Of a stretch of 64,000 nucleotides of DNA, positions 44,993 through 56,652 are shown piece after piece. The notes below the pieces were generated by a model. The model worked only from the letters and a program-made list of their open reading frames with translations, was not told where the DNA came from and did not search any database. The stretch is taken from NCBI RefSeq assembly GCF_000003195.3, contig NC_012879.2:32874373-32938372 (forward strand), in the 5' to 3' direction. The translations under genes and the position numbers were made by a program. Position 1 is the stretch's first letter. Every line of letters starts with the position of its first letter. This DNA is from Sorghum bicolor (taxonomy: Eukaryota; Streptophyta; Magnoliopsida; Poales; Poaceae).

Positions 44993-46662
44993 TCCCGCTC
45001 CCCTTGGGCACCGGCTTGTCCCCAAGCCGGAGCTTGAGGGAACTGCTGCTGAACTGCTTCGGCATCCTCCCAAGTAGCCAAGGAAGCATCCATCCCAGAC
45101 CACTTGATGAGCAGTTGAGGTACAGTACCGTCTTGGCGCTGATGAAGACGGCGTTGCAGAACAGCTTCGGGTACCTGTAGATGGTCATCCACATCAGGAA
45201 GGTCAGGAGAAACAGTGTATTTAGTTGAGGGTGCCGGCTTCAACAGGGACACATGAAACACCGGGTGAACAGTAGAAGAAGCTGGGAGCTGTAGCTTGTA
45301 AGCCACCGAACCGATCTTGTCAATGATTTCATAAGGCCCGAAGTAGCGAAAAGAGATCTTCTGATGTGCACGAGGAGCCAGTGACGATTGAACATATGGC
45401 TGAAGCTTCAAGTAGACAAAGTCGCCGACAGCAAAGGAACGCTCAGAGCGGCGCTTGTCAGCCTGGACTTTCATACGTTGTTGAGCGCGGTGAAGATGAT
45501 GGCGAACAGAAGCCAACATTGTAGCACGTTCAGAAACTAGGGCTTCGACTTCAGGTTGCGAGGAAACCGATGACGCGGTAAGTCCGAAATGATGGGGAGG
45601 GTGACCATAGAGGACCTCGAATGGTGAGCGGTTGATTGAAGAGTGAAGACTGGTGTTGTACCAAAACTCCGCCAGAGGAACCCATTTGACCCACTGTCGC
45701 GGACAGGAGTGGACGAAGCAGCGGAGGTAGGTCTCCAGGCATTGGTTAACACGCTCTGTCTGCCCGTCAGTCTGAGGATGATAGGCGGAGCTCATAGACA
45801 GAGTTGTGTTGGCCAAGCGAAAGAGGTCACGCCAAAAGAGACTCGTGAAGATGCGATCACGGTCACTGATGATGTGAGTCGACAACCCATGCAGACGGTA
45901 TATGTTGTCCAGGAAAACTTGAGCAACGTGCTGTGCAGTAAAAGGGTGGGAGAGTGGAATGAAATGAGCAAACTTACTAAACTTGTCCACGACCACCATC
46001 AAGCAATTAGCTGCACCAGAGCGAGGTAGACCCTCAATGAAATCCATAGAGATGACTTGCCATGACTCAGTTGGCACAGGAAGGGGAGAGAGCAGTCCGG
46101 GGTACCGTGCACGGTCTGGCTCGGCGTGAGCACAAACAGAACAACTGGCCACAAAATTCTTGACATCAGATTTCATTCCCCGCCAGGCAAAGAGTTTCTT
46201 GATACGACTGAATGTTACTGGGAAGCCTGAATGACCCCCTACGGCACTGCTATGCATGGCAACCATAATACAGTGCTGCAGATTGCTGTTGCTCCCCAGC
46301 CAAATGCGGTCTCGATGTCGTAGGACTCCATCAGTCAGAGTATAAGGTGGGTGGGAATCCGGTGACAAGGTCCTCTGCTGAATTAACTTGAGGGAACCTG
46401 GATCACTGTCATATCCACTGACCACGTCAGAAAGCCAGGTTGGTGTTGAGGAAGAAAGAGCTTGGAGCTGAAGTGGTGGCGCTGGATGGCGAGAGAGCGC
46501 ATCTGCTGTCTGATTGGAAGCACCCGGTTTGTACACAATCTTATATTGCAGCCCAACTAACTTGGTGTAAAGCTTGAGTTGCCATGGGGTATGCAGGCGC
46601 TGATCGGTAAGATGTGACAGACTACGTTGATCTGTATAAATCAGGAACACCCCATGCTGCAA
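44857..46662 (-). CDS. pol: RNase H end, integrase and chromodomain, element F
   Basis: An open 601-codon frame begins in RNase H (IYTDQRSLSHL, GASNQTADALSRH). It holds the integrase zinc region (HSSAVGGHSG and CSVCAHAE) and a complete DDE set: ISMDFIEGLP, IISDRDRIF and HPQTDGQTERVNQ. VGDFVYLKLQPY and FGPYEIIDKIGSV follow, then a chromodomain (LIKWSGMDASLATWED, residues about 520-540). The last 45 codons lie inside the LTR. The 5' end is the insertion site of G, so the start codon is accidental. Chromodomains of this class bind methylated histone H3 and may guide insertion to heterochromatin. Confidence 0.88.
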   Translation of the reverse strand: MQHGVFLIYTDQRSLSHLTDQRLHTPWQLKLYTKLVGLQYKIVYKPGASNQTADALSRHPAPPLQLQALSSSTPTWLSDVVSGYDSDPGSLKLIQQRTLSPDSHPPYTLTDGVLRHRDRIWLGSNSNLQHCIMVAMHSSAVGGHSGFPVTFSRIKKLFAWRGMKSDVKNFVASCSVCAHAEPDRARYPGLLSPLPVPTESWQVISMDFIEGLPRSGAANCLMVVVDKFSKFAHFIPLSHPFTAQHVAQVFLDNIYRLHGLSTHIISDRDRIFTSLFWRDLFRLANTTLSMSSAYHPQTDGQTERVNQCLETYLRCFVHSCPRQWVKWVPLAEFWYNTSLHSSINRSPFEVLYGHPPHHFGLTASSVSSQPEVEALVSERATMLASVRHHLHRAQQRMKVQADKRRSERSFAVGDFVYLKLQPYVQSSLAPRAHQKISFRYFGPYEIIDKIGSVAYKLQLPASSTVHPVFHVSLLKPAPSTKYTVSPDLPDVDDHLQVPEAVLQRRLHQRQDGTVPQLLIKWSGMDASLATWEDAEAVQQQFPQAPAWGQAGAQGERDVTAPHLGHPNTAHPTGSSKRARKKNTRILGPEWPCNHCELARSG

Positions 46663-46666
46663 GTAC

Positions 46667-49600
46667 TGTCACACCCTAAAATTTACAATTTTAGGCTGTG
46701 CATAAAAACACTAATTAAAATAAATATTTTGATACTTGGATAAAATTTCTAATGTTGAATTAAAATAGCGTCAATTAGTTATATGAAATATATCATTTTT
46801 TAAAATTTTATCTAAATTTAATTTGATGGGTTTCTGCTTTATGTGATGTGATGCGATGATTATTTATTGCTTGACTTTGTGTTGTAGTTGGTAGAGTATT
46901 AGAGCGCACTTAGTAAGTTGTTGATTTGTACTCAGCATGTCTCTAACTTTTTCTATAATCAAGTCTTCTCTTTCTTGATCTTAATCTTTTTATTTGGAGT
47001 TTTCTATATTCCTTTATTCTACTCTAAACCATTCTTTTGGGTATACCTTCCACCAATTGATTTATCAAAACTTCTCGGGAAGTTTTCCAACTTTTTCTAG
47101 AAATTCTTTCCCGCTTTCCTATGAGCATAATGTTATTTTTAGATGCTTCTAGATATCTTTTCATGAGCTCTAAATATCTTATTTGGACTCCTTATATTCT
47201 AAAATATATCTAAGAGATTTTCCTAAATTTACGGAGCTTTCGAAATATTTTTCATGGCTTAAAAAGTAATTCTATTTTTTCTTCCTAAAATTACTTTATT
47301 TCTGAAATTAATGAATTTTGAAAATAATTAGTCCTAAACCTAATCCAATTCGGCCACAATGCATATAAATATATGTTGGTGACCTATTCAACCGATGTTA
47401 GTTACCCAGCCCTATCGCCGCCGCCGTTTATTTCCAATCTCGCCGACGCGAGGTCAAAGCCGCCACCGTCGTCTCACCGAGCCGTACACTGGCGTCTCCA
47501 TCGTTGGAACGTCCTAGGTGAGGTCTTCGTTCATCCGCTCTAGGATGAGTGCGCCAGGCCCAAGCCTAATGAGAGCTCTTGTATATTATATCCAGCAGCG
47601 CCGCCGCCATCAGTGGTCGCTTGGCCATGGCTGGGTGCCGAGCCGGCCCTGCTCAGCCGCGTGGGCTCCTGCGCTGCATGATTTTGTGCTACCAAACCTG
47701 TTGGCTGAGCCCATGACGGAGCTCTCCTTCTCCTCTGCACGAACGGCAGCAGCAGTGGCCAGGGAGGTCACGAACTGCTACAGAACAGACCAAGGTAGAA
47801 GACGACTTAATTATGGTGTTGCCACTGTTTGTTTAATCCCTGTTGTTTATTTGTTCTATGTCCGTTTTTAGCGGTTCAAGTTGCGTTAGATTAATGTGGA
47901 TGTGCTCTATATAGTAGCAACAATGTCTTTCATACCATATATTTTTATATATATAGTGATTATTAAATTAATTAACCTATGCAACTAATTTATAATTAGA
48001 AGCGACGCAAAGTTATAATTTTGTTTATTGCTTTACGATCAAGACGACTTAAGCAACATGTTAGCAACATTATTTTCCATGTCTCATGTGGATATAATTA
48101 ATTGGATTACTGTTTTGTTTAGTGTCTTTTCTAATTAATTAAAAGTAATTTAGGTTTATGTTCGACATTTTTATAATTGCTTTTTAACTTAAATATGTAT
48201 ATGTATTTATTAAATTATAGGTATCCTAGTTGAAGCAAGATTTATATAAAGTCAATCTAGATGTAATATAATTAATATTTATTTAATATCTTCAATTAAA
48301 AGTGATCCAGGTATATAAGCTTCGACTTAATGAAGAATATTAATATGAATAATACCAACATTACTGCCCTTTGAAATATGATCTGCTTAGATAAACCTCA
48401 ACACATGATGATTCAATTATGATTCAATTAGTTGTTCTCATTTACTTTATGCTTTCTAAATTATAAATGCTTAAATGGCTTGATTGATATATAATTATTT
48501 ATAATTAAAATATATTTCGTCAAGATTTTGTTCAACTTGTTTAATCTATAATATGACGATATTTATAGATAAATGTTGATTAGTTTTAGCTCAGTTTCTA
48601 AACTAGGATATGATTTGTGTAATCTAAATTAACATGCTTCTTATGGTTTTGCTAAGTCAAAATAAATCAAGGATGTAGGTTTCTCTTTTATAAAATAGAA
48701 TAATGAAATAATATAGAACTCCCTATAGCTGTAACCGTAGACTTGTTCTCAGTGTTTTCTTACGCTCTCGTGATCATAACAGCGAGCTCTCCTTTAGTAT
48801 GTTGTTTAACCTTGTCTGGTGTGTTGTTCTTAGTTGTTTCTATTTGTTGTTTGTATGTTTGTTGGTGTGCTCGGTTGTTACGATCTGCGAGTAGACGACA
48901 ACTGCTTGTGAGTGCTGAAGATCAAGGTGATGACTAAAAGCTGATGATGTGAGAATTGAGCAAGTGTTTAAGGCAAGTATAACTTGGGATCATCTATTCA
49001 CTTATAAATACACATATATATCATATGCATGCTTCCACCTTGTCGACCTTAGCAAAAATCATAGATGATTGTTAACTGGATTCCTTGCTAACTACTTGAT
49101 ATGCATTTGGTGTAGTTGTGCTAGTGCTTATAATCCATGATCTTGTAAGATGATTAATAGCTATGCAATGAACATAAAAGAATGACAAATAACTGTATGA
49201 GATCTTGTCTGTACGTGATCACCCGGGATAACAGTGCAACCATGAGGGCTATAATGGCTCTGGCTTTAGCTCAGTATGGAGACCTTTTCTAGCTTGTTAG
49301 AGGTTACCCGAAAGGGCAGAGGGGCTGAACCGACACGGGTATAGTGCGAGCCCCTGTCCCTATGTGTATAGGCTGCGCGTCATTGTGCCATTCGGAAGGG
49401 GGTATCTATATCTGCTCGCAAAGGAAACCTTGCGGCCCTAACATGTGAGACGAACTTTTGAAAGGCTTCATAGTGATCCCTGCCGACCTCCTTAGAAAGG
49501 GTGTTAAGAGATTAGCTACCTCGGGCAAAAGCGTAAATCATGACTCATGGGTAAAGATGTACAACCTCTGTAGAGTGTAAAACTGGTATACTAGCCGTGC

Positions 49601-50155
49601 TCACGGTTATGAGCGGCCTTGGGGGTTCTTGCTGCGCCGACGATGAGCTTATTAAGTTGTTATGTCCATTTGATTATCGTTTATGCTATGGATTAATTAT
49701 GCTTACACTTGATCGTGTGATTATTGGATTATTTATGCTACCTTGACATTTGCTATTAATTATGAACATGCTGTCCACTATTAAAAGCTAAATGCAGTCA
49801 AACTAGTGTCAGCTATTTGAGCCTCATGAACCCCTGGTTATACTTGTTGAGTACGATATGTGCTCACTCTTGCTATTTCCCACCACTTCAGTTTACTAGT
49901 AAGAGTTGAGCAGAAGAGCGATGGAATTATGAAGGTGTTCTCAAGATACAAGAAGTGCTAGGCATATGTTACCTCCAGTCAACCGTCCCTGTGAAGATCG
50001 AGCCTAAAGATTAGTTACCGCTCCGTGATACTCTGATGTAAGTGTTAATTATAAGTATGTTTTCGCTATACTGTTCCTTTCTGTTGTTGTATGTGTGGAC
50101 ATCCTGGGCACACATATAGCTAGCCTGGTTTTGTTCCTTAAAACCGGGTGTGACA
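46667..50155 (+). repeat. 5' LTR of element G
   Basis: The first 40 bases contain the inverted repeat CCTAAAATT and AATTTTAGG. TATAAAT at 47364-47370 is a candidate TATA box, followed by a GC-rich transcribed segment. The part 49240-49640 aligns with the LTR of B on the opposite strand. Confidence 0.95.
47518..47871 (+). other. 117-codon frame in the 5' LTR of G
   Basis: A GC-rich island downstream of the TATA box holds a frame starting MRSSFIRSRM. The counterpart at 52183-52536 keeps the same length with few changes, but both copies derive from one LTR, so this is weak evidence for coding. It shows no motif I recognise and overlaps frames on other strands. It could be captured host sequence or just the R/U5 region. 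Confidence 0.25.
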
Positions 50156-50158
50156 GAG

Positions 50159-50170
50159 TGGTATCAGAGC
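50159..50170 (+). promoter_or_regulatory. Primer binding site of element G
   Basis: TGGTATCAGAGC starts three bases after the LTR end, the standard initiator tRNA-Met complement. The flanking GTGTTGACTGTAGGACG is shared with element B. Confidence 0.92.
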
Positions 50171-51340
50171 AGTGTTGACTGTAGGACGTATGCCTAGGTA
50201 GAACTGGTCGATTAGAAAAGTCTAATTTGCTATAAAAATGTTTTACTATCCCTTGACTCTTTGATTTTGATTATTTCTCAATCCTTGTCCCATTGTATCC
50301 CCTCCTTGATAGCTTCCTTTTAGCTATTACTGCTTACTCCTTTGTTTTTGTTCTATGTAAGTTTATTAAAAGTTTTCTGGTCCTACTTCATTCAAAAGTT
50401 TGATTGCCTTATATCATCTCTCATCTGCCCTTTAGGATGACCATCATTGTTGAAGAAACACGTGTAGTATCGATGTGTGTTGTGTGCTTGTCTTGTTTGG
50501 TTTGTTGCTTGTGTGTCGTCTCTATTCTTGTGTTTTGAAGGAGGCCCGCAAGGTATCGTCTTGAGAAGTAGCTCAATCTTGTTAAGTGGGGTAGCGTCCG
50601 CTACCGTCATCTATTTCAAGTTTCAAGACCTGAAGAGTTAATGATCAATCTTATCCTTCTTGTATATCTCTTTCTTGTCTATCAAACTTTATCTTTTCTA
50701 TCATCAATCTTCATCTTCTTATACTCTTTTATTAGTCTATGCCCTTGATTGTTTACCTTATAATATAATGATCTAAAGGTCAACTTTATCTTTTCAGTCT
50801 ACTTTTCTTGTCATTGATCTTTGTGTTTCTTGTGATCGATCATTATTTTTCTAGTTAACCCTTATCAGTCTACAGTTATTTTATCTTTTCACCCCATAGA
50901 GTTCGAAATAACCTTGAAGAACTAATCTTTTATTCTCCATATCAATCATTGCTAATCTCTAATCTTTTATCATAAATCTCATAAATCTTGAATCAAGGAA
51001 TTTTGAGCACTATAAGATGTATCTTTATCTTTTATATTATCTCTTGTTGATCTTCACTCCTTGACTTTAAATCTCATCATGTGAAGACCCGTGATCAACC
51101 TTTATCTATTTCTTTTCACCTTCCTTGACCTTTCTTTTCCACCTATGCTATTCTTCAATCCTTAGGTCTCATATCATAAATCCTGAACTAATCTTGAGAA
51201 TTAATCTTTGACATCTTTATCAACTTTTGTTAATGCTTGATCCTTAAATCATATCTCGTCAAAAGTCTCAAAACAACCTTGATGACCAACTTTATTATTA
51301 TCTCTAGTCCCTTCGAATCTCGGGATGAGATTCCTGTTAA
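50171..51340 (+). other. Non-coding interior of element G
   Basis: The 1.2 kb has no plus-strand frame of useful length. From about 50640 to 51240 it is strongly pyrimidine-biased, with repeated TCTTATC, CTTGATC and TTATCTTT phrases. It probably carries the dimerisation and packaging signals such an element needs in order to use foreign proteins. Confidence 0.6.
51315..51333. other. Hairpin beside the polypurine tract, element G
   Basis: GAATCTC and GAGATTC pair around a 5-base loop, just upstream of the polypurine tract. It is the same location and nearly the same sequence as in B and D. Confidence 0.55.
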
Positions 51341-51352
51341 GTGGGGTAGAAT
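51341..51352 (+). promoter_or_regulatory. Polypurine tract of element G
   Basis: GTGGGGTAGAAT lies directly before the 3' LTR start TGTCACACCC. It resembles the tract of B (GGGGGGTAGAAT). Confidence 0.8.
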
Positions 51353-54300
51353 TGTCACACCCTAAAATTTTCAATTTTAGGCTATGCATAAAAACACTAA
51401 TTAAAATAAATATTTTGATACTTGGATAAAATTTCTAACGTTGAATTAAAATAGCGTCAATTAGTTATATGAAATATATCATTTTTTAAAATTTTATAGT
51501 GATGTGATGCGATGATTATTTATTGCTTGACTTTGTGTTGTAGTTGGTAGAGTTTTAGAGCGCACTTAGTAAGTCGTTGATTTGTACTCGGCATGTCTCT
51601 AACTTTTTCTATAATCAAGTCTTCTCTTTCTTGATCTTAATCTTTTTATTTGGAGTTTTCTATATTCCTTTATTCTACTCTAAACCATTCTTTTGGGTAT
51701 ACCTTCCACCAATCGATTTATCAAAACTTCTCGGGATTTTTTCCAACTTTTTCTAGGAATTCTTTCCCACTTTCCTATGAGCATAATGTGATTTTTAGAT
51801 GCTTCTAGATATCTTTTCATGAGCTCTAAATATCTTATTTGGACTCCTTATATTCTAAAATATATCTAAGAGATTTTCCTAAATTTACGGAGCTTTCGAA
51901 ATATTTTTCATGGCTTAAAAAGTAATTCTATTTTTTCTTCCTAAAATTACTTTATTTCTGAAATTAATGAAGTTTGAAAATAATTAATCCTAATCCTAAT
52001 CCAATTCGGCCACAATGCATATAAATATATGTTGGTGACCTATTCAACCGATGTTAGTTACCCGGCCCTATCGCCGCCGCCGTTTATTTCCAATCTCGCC
52101 GACGCGAGGTCAAAGCCGCCACCGTCGTCTCACCGAGCCGTACACCGTCATCGTAGGCGTCTCCATCGTTGGAACGTCCTAGGTGAGGTCTTCGTTCATC
52201 CGCTCTGGGATGAGTGCGCCAGGCCCAAGCCCAATGAGAGCTCTTGTATATTATATCCAGCAGCGCCGCCGCCATCAGTGGTCGCTTGGCCATGGCTGGG
52301 TGCCGAGCCGGCCCTGCTCAGCTGCGTGGGCTCCTGCGCTGCATGATTTTGTGCTACCAAATCTGTTGGCTGAGCCCATGACAGAGCTCTCTTTCTCCTC
52401 TGCACGAACGGCAGCAGCAGTGGCCAGGGAGGTCACGAACTGCTACAGAACAGACCAAGGTAGAAGACGACTTAATTATGGTGTTGCCACTGTTTGTTTA
52501 ATCCCTGTTGTTTATTTGTTCTATGTCCGTTTTTAGCGGTTCAAGTTGCGTTAGATTAATGTGGATGTGCTCTATATAGTAGTATCAATGTCTTTCATAC
52601 CACATATTTTTATATATATAGTGATTATTAAATTAATTAACCTATGCAACTAATTTATAATTAGAAGCGACGCAAAGTTATAATTTTGTTTATTGCTTTA
52701 CGATCAAGGCGACTTAAGCAACATGTTAGCAACATTATTTTCCATGTCTCATGTGGATATAATTAATTGGATTACTGTTTTGTTTAGTGTCTTTTCTAAT
52801 TAATTAAAAGTAATTTAGGTTTATGTTGGACATTTTTATAATTGCTTTTTAACTTAAATATGTATATGTATTTATTAAATTATAGGTATCCTAGCTCAAG
52901 CAAGATTTATATAAAGTCAATCTAGATGTAATATAATTAATATTTATTTAATATCTTCAATTAAAAGTGATCCAGGTATATAAGCTTGGACTTAATAAAG
53001 AATATTAATATGAATAATACCAACATTAATGCCCTTTGAAATATGATCTGCTTAGATAAACCTCAACACATGATGATTCAATTATGATTCAATTAGTTGT
53101 TCTCATTTACTTTATGCTTTCTAAATTATAAATGCTTAAATGGCTTGATTGATATATAATTATTTATAATTAAAATATATTTCGTCACGATTTTGTTCAA
53201 CTTGTTTAATCTATAATATGACGATATTTATAGATAAATGTTGATTAGTTTTAGCTCAGTTTCTAAACTAGGATATGATTTGTGTAATCTAAATTAACAT
53301 GCTTCTTATGGTTTTGCTAAGTCAAAATAAATCAAGGATGTAGGTTTCTCTTTTATAAAATAGAATAATGAAATAATATAGAACTCCCCTATAGCTGTAA
53401 CCGTAGACTTGTTCTCAGTGTTTTCTTACGCTCTCGTGATCATAACAGCGAGCTCTCCTTTAGTATGTTGTTTAACCTTGTCTGGTGTGTTGTTCTTAGT
53501 TGTTTCTATTTGTTGTTTGTATGTTTGTTGGTGTGCTCGGTTGTTACGATCTACGAGTAGACGATAACTGCTTGTGAGTGCTGAAGATCAAGGTGATGAC
53601 TAAAAGCTGATGATGTGAGAATTGAGCAAGTGTTTAAGGCAAGTATAACTTGGGATCATCCTTGTTACCTATTCACTTATAAATACACATATATATCATA
53701 TGCATGCTTCCACCTTGTCGACCTTAGCAAAATCTTAGTTGATTGTTACCTGGATTCCTTGCTACCTACTTGATATGCATTTGGTGTAGTTGTGCTAGTG
53801 CTTGATATAATCCATGATCTTGTAAGATGATTAATAGCTATGCAATGAACATAAAAGAATGACAAATAACTGTATGAGATCTTGTCTGTACGTGATCACC
53901 CGGGATAACAGTGCAACCATGAGGGCTATAATGGCTCTGGCTTTAGCTCAGTATGGAAACCTTTTCTAGCTTGTTAGAGGTTACCCGAAAGGGCGGAGGG
54001 GCTGAACCGACACGGGTATAGTGCGAGCCCCTGTCCCTATGTGTATAGGCTGCGCGTCATTGTGCCATTCGGAAGGGGGGTATCTATATCTGCTCGCAAA
54101 GGAAACCTTGCGGCCCTAACATGTTAGACGAACTTTTGAAAGGCTTCATAGTGATCCCTGCCGACCTCCCTAGAAAGGGGGTTAAGAGATTAGCTACCTT
54201 GGGCAAAAGGGTAAATCATGACTCATGGGTAAAGATGTACAACCTCTGCAGAGTGTAAAACTGGTATACTAGCCGTGCTCACGGTTATGAGCGGCCTTGG

Positions 54301-54850
54301 GGGTTGTTGCTGCGCCGACGATGAGCTTATTAAGTTGTTATGTCCATTTGATTATCGTTTATGCTATGGATTAATTATGCTTACACTTGATCATGTGGTT
54401 ATTGGATTATTTATGCTACCTTGACATTTGCTATTAATTATGAACATGCTATCCACTATTAAAAGCTAAATGCAGTCAAACTAGTGTCAGCTATTTGAGC
54501 CTCATGAACCCCTGGTTATACTTGTTGAGTACGATATGTGCTCACTCTTGCTATTTCCCACCACTTCAGTTTACTAGTAAGAGTTGAGCAGAAGAGCGAT
54601 GGAATCATGAAGGTGTTGTCAAGATACAAGAAGTGCTAGGCATATGTTACCCCCAGTCAACCGTCCCTGTGAAGATTGAGCCTAAAGATTAGTTACCGCT
54701 CCGCGATACTCTGATGTAAGTGTTAATTATAAGTATGTTTTCGCTATATAACATTGTTTCTAATACTGTTCCTTTCTGTTGTTGTATGTGTGGACTTCCT
54801 GGGCACACATATAGCTAGCCTGGTTTTGTTCCTTAAAACCGGGTGTGACA
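51353..54850 (+). repeat. 3' LTR of element G
   Basis: This copy pairs with 46667-50155 at roughly 98% identity by eye. It carries the TATAAAT box at 52020-52026 and the second copy of the 117-codon frame (52183-52536). It ends GGGTGTGACA at 54850. Confidence 0.95.
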
Positions 54851-55219
54851 AGTAGGCACGCCATTGTTCTACAGCAACAAGACTGCTAAGTACTCTTTTT
54901 CGTAGGTGGATAGGCCACGGGTCCGGGGCCCCAAGGCTTTGCTCACAAATGCGAGAGGATGACCTTCCTGGAGGAGGACGACGCCCACGCCCAGTTCACT
55001 GGCGTCTGTTTGAATGCTGAAAGGCTTTGAGAAATCTGGCAACGCAAGAACCAGTGCCGTCATCAAAGCTTGTTTCAGAGCAGAGAACGTTGTATCATGG
55101 TTTGCTATCCAGACAAAATAAACCCCTTTCGTGAGCAAATCAGTGAGAGGTCGTGCAAGAATTGCAAAGTGACGAACGAATTTTCTGTAATAGCCTACGA
55201 GACCCAGAAAACTGCGCAG
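54851..55219 (-). pseudogene. pol: RNase H N-terminal part, element F
   Basis: The minus strand encodes FSIQTDASELGVGVVLLQEG and LAFVSKALGPRTRGLSTYEKEYLAV, the start of a Gypsy RNase H. The frame shifts near 54875. The domain is then cut by G at 54850 and continues at 46666. DASE retains a catalytic Asp. Confidence 0.85.
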
Positions 55220-55921
55220 CTATTTAAGATCCTTGGGATCTGGCCAATCACTAATAGACTGCACCTTAGATGGGTCGGTAGCGACCCCAGCAGCACTCAC
55301 AACGTGACCCAAGTAAGAAATGCTTTGCTGGACGAACTTGCATTTAGACAGCTTGACTTGCCACTGATCACGGGCGAGTAAAGTCAACACCTGACGGAGG
55401 TGGACAATGTGATCCTCGAGAGAAGAGCTGTAGACCAAGATGTCGTCAAAGAAGACAATGACGCACTTACGGAGCAGTGGGTGTAGGGTTGTGTTCATCG
55501 CTCCCTGGAAAGTATTGGGCGAGCCAGTGAGGCTAAAGGACATGACAGTGTACTTGAATTGGCTCCAATGTGTCTGGAAGGCGGTCTTGTGTTCTTCCCC
55601 AGGTGCCAGGCGGATTTGATTGAAGCCCGCTCTCAAGTCCAAGACTGAGAACCAGGAAGCCTGGGAGAGCTCGTCCAGCAGTTCATCAATGATTGGTATA
55701 GGAAATTTGCTTTTCACAGTGAGAGCGTTGAGCATGCCATAGTCAACACAGAATCGCAACCCCCATCTTTCTTCTGGACTAGCAGTACAAGAGAGGAGAA
55801 TGCACTGGAACTTGGTTGAATGAGACCGGATTGAAGCATTTCAGTGACCTGGCACTCAATCTCAGACTTCAAGGCAGGAACATACCGATATGGTCTGACA
55901 GACACCGGTTGAGCGCCCGGA
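55220..55921 (-). pseudogene. pol: Reverse transcriptase of element F
   Basis: Two minus-strand frames (55905-55714 and 55759-55220) join across a small indel near 55750. Motifs: RPYRYVPALKSEIE, SSAFSSLVLLVQKKDGG, CVDYGMLN, motif A FSVLDLRAGFNQI with Asp intact, and active site CVIVFFDDILVYS. LSKCKFVQQSISYLGHVVS closes the thumb. Both catalytic motifs survive although the frame does not. Confidence 0.88.
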
Positions 55922-56634
55922 ATTAGTGGGATAGCGTGGTCACACGGTCGCCGAGGAGGTAAACCAGTGGGCTAAGCAAATAACGACTGTAATTCAGACA
56001 ATAGGGACTCCACAGCTGGGTGAAGCGGATCCTGAACAACATGGTTGCCCGAACTGTCGGCAATGTGGAACAATTGAACCATAGAACAAGAGACATCAGC
56101 TGGATGGATGCCTTGTAGAAGGATCTAAATGGAGCCATAAGGAATGAGCATCCACTTCTGTAGCCAGTGCACTTTCATCGGTGAAAAAGCTTCAAGCCAG
56201 TCAATGCCAACAATCATATCATAGGAACCAAGTGGAAGCACTTTCAGATTGGAATGAAAAGTATTGCCCTGAACTGACCATTCAGCCTCTTTGAGTTCCT
56301 GCGAGCAAAGCAAGGAGGTGCCATCGGCCACTTGCACCGAAACCGAGGAAGCCAATTGAGAAACTCTAGGAAGGTGAGCGGCAACTGAGCTGTTGATGAA
56401 GGAATGGCTGCTGCCTGAGTCAACCAAAATTAAGACCTCGTGATCACCAATTACTCCCAGCAACTGGATGGTTCTTGGGGCTGGATGGGAGGAAACAGCT
56501 GCAGCAGACAATAAGAGGAACAACTGAGCAGGATCAGTATCAACAATCTCATGCGAACATTCACCAGTATCACCAGATTCATCACAATCATCAAACTGAA
56601 AAGCATCTTGGCAGAGATTCTGAACTTCCTGCAA
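55922..56634 (-). pseudogene. pol: Protease and linker of element F
   Basis: Residues about 65-80 of the frame 56634-56125 read EVLILVDSGSSHSFIN, a retroviral-type aspartic protease with Asp-Ser-Gly intact. VLPLGSYDMIVGIDWLEAF follows. The frame shifts near 56130 and decays toward RT. Confidence 0.82.
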
Positions 56635-56652
56635 GGCATGGAGTTGAAGAAC

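Larger units (their letters stand above)
46667..54850 (+). mobile_element. Element G: non-autonomous LTR retrotransposon inside F
   Basis: LTRs at 46667-50155 and 51353-54850 (about 3.49 and 3.50 kb) begin TGTCACACCC and end GGGTGTGACA. The interior is only 1.2 kb and has a tRNA-Met-type PBS and a polypurine tract but no gag or pol. It interrupts the RNase H of F. Target copies are AGTAC (46662-46666) and AGTAG (54851-54855), one base different; the right copy fits the coding sequence of F. Small indels distinguish the LTRs, including 32 bp missing from the right and 9 bp from the left. Mobilisation would need proteins from a related element. Confidence 0.92.

Noticed and set aside
33908..50170. 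Possible tRNA gene fragments at the TGGTATCAGAGC motifs
   Set aside because: Only about 12 bases match and each lies directly next to an LTR end. They are primer binding sites.
50392..50610. 72-codon minus-strand frame in the interior of G
   Set aside because: It is antisense to the element, short, and has no recognisable motif.
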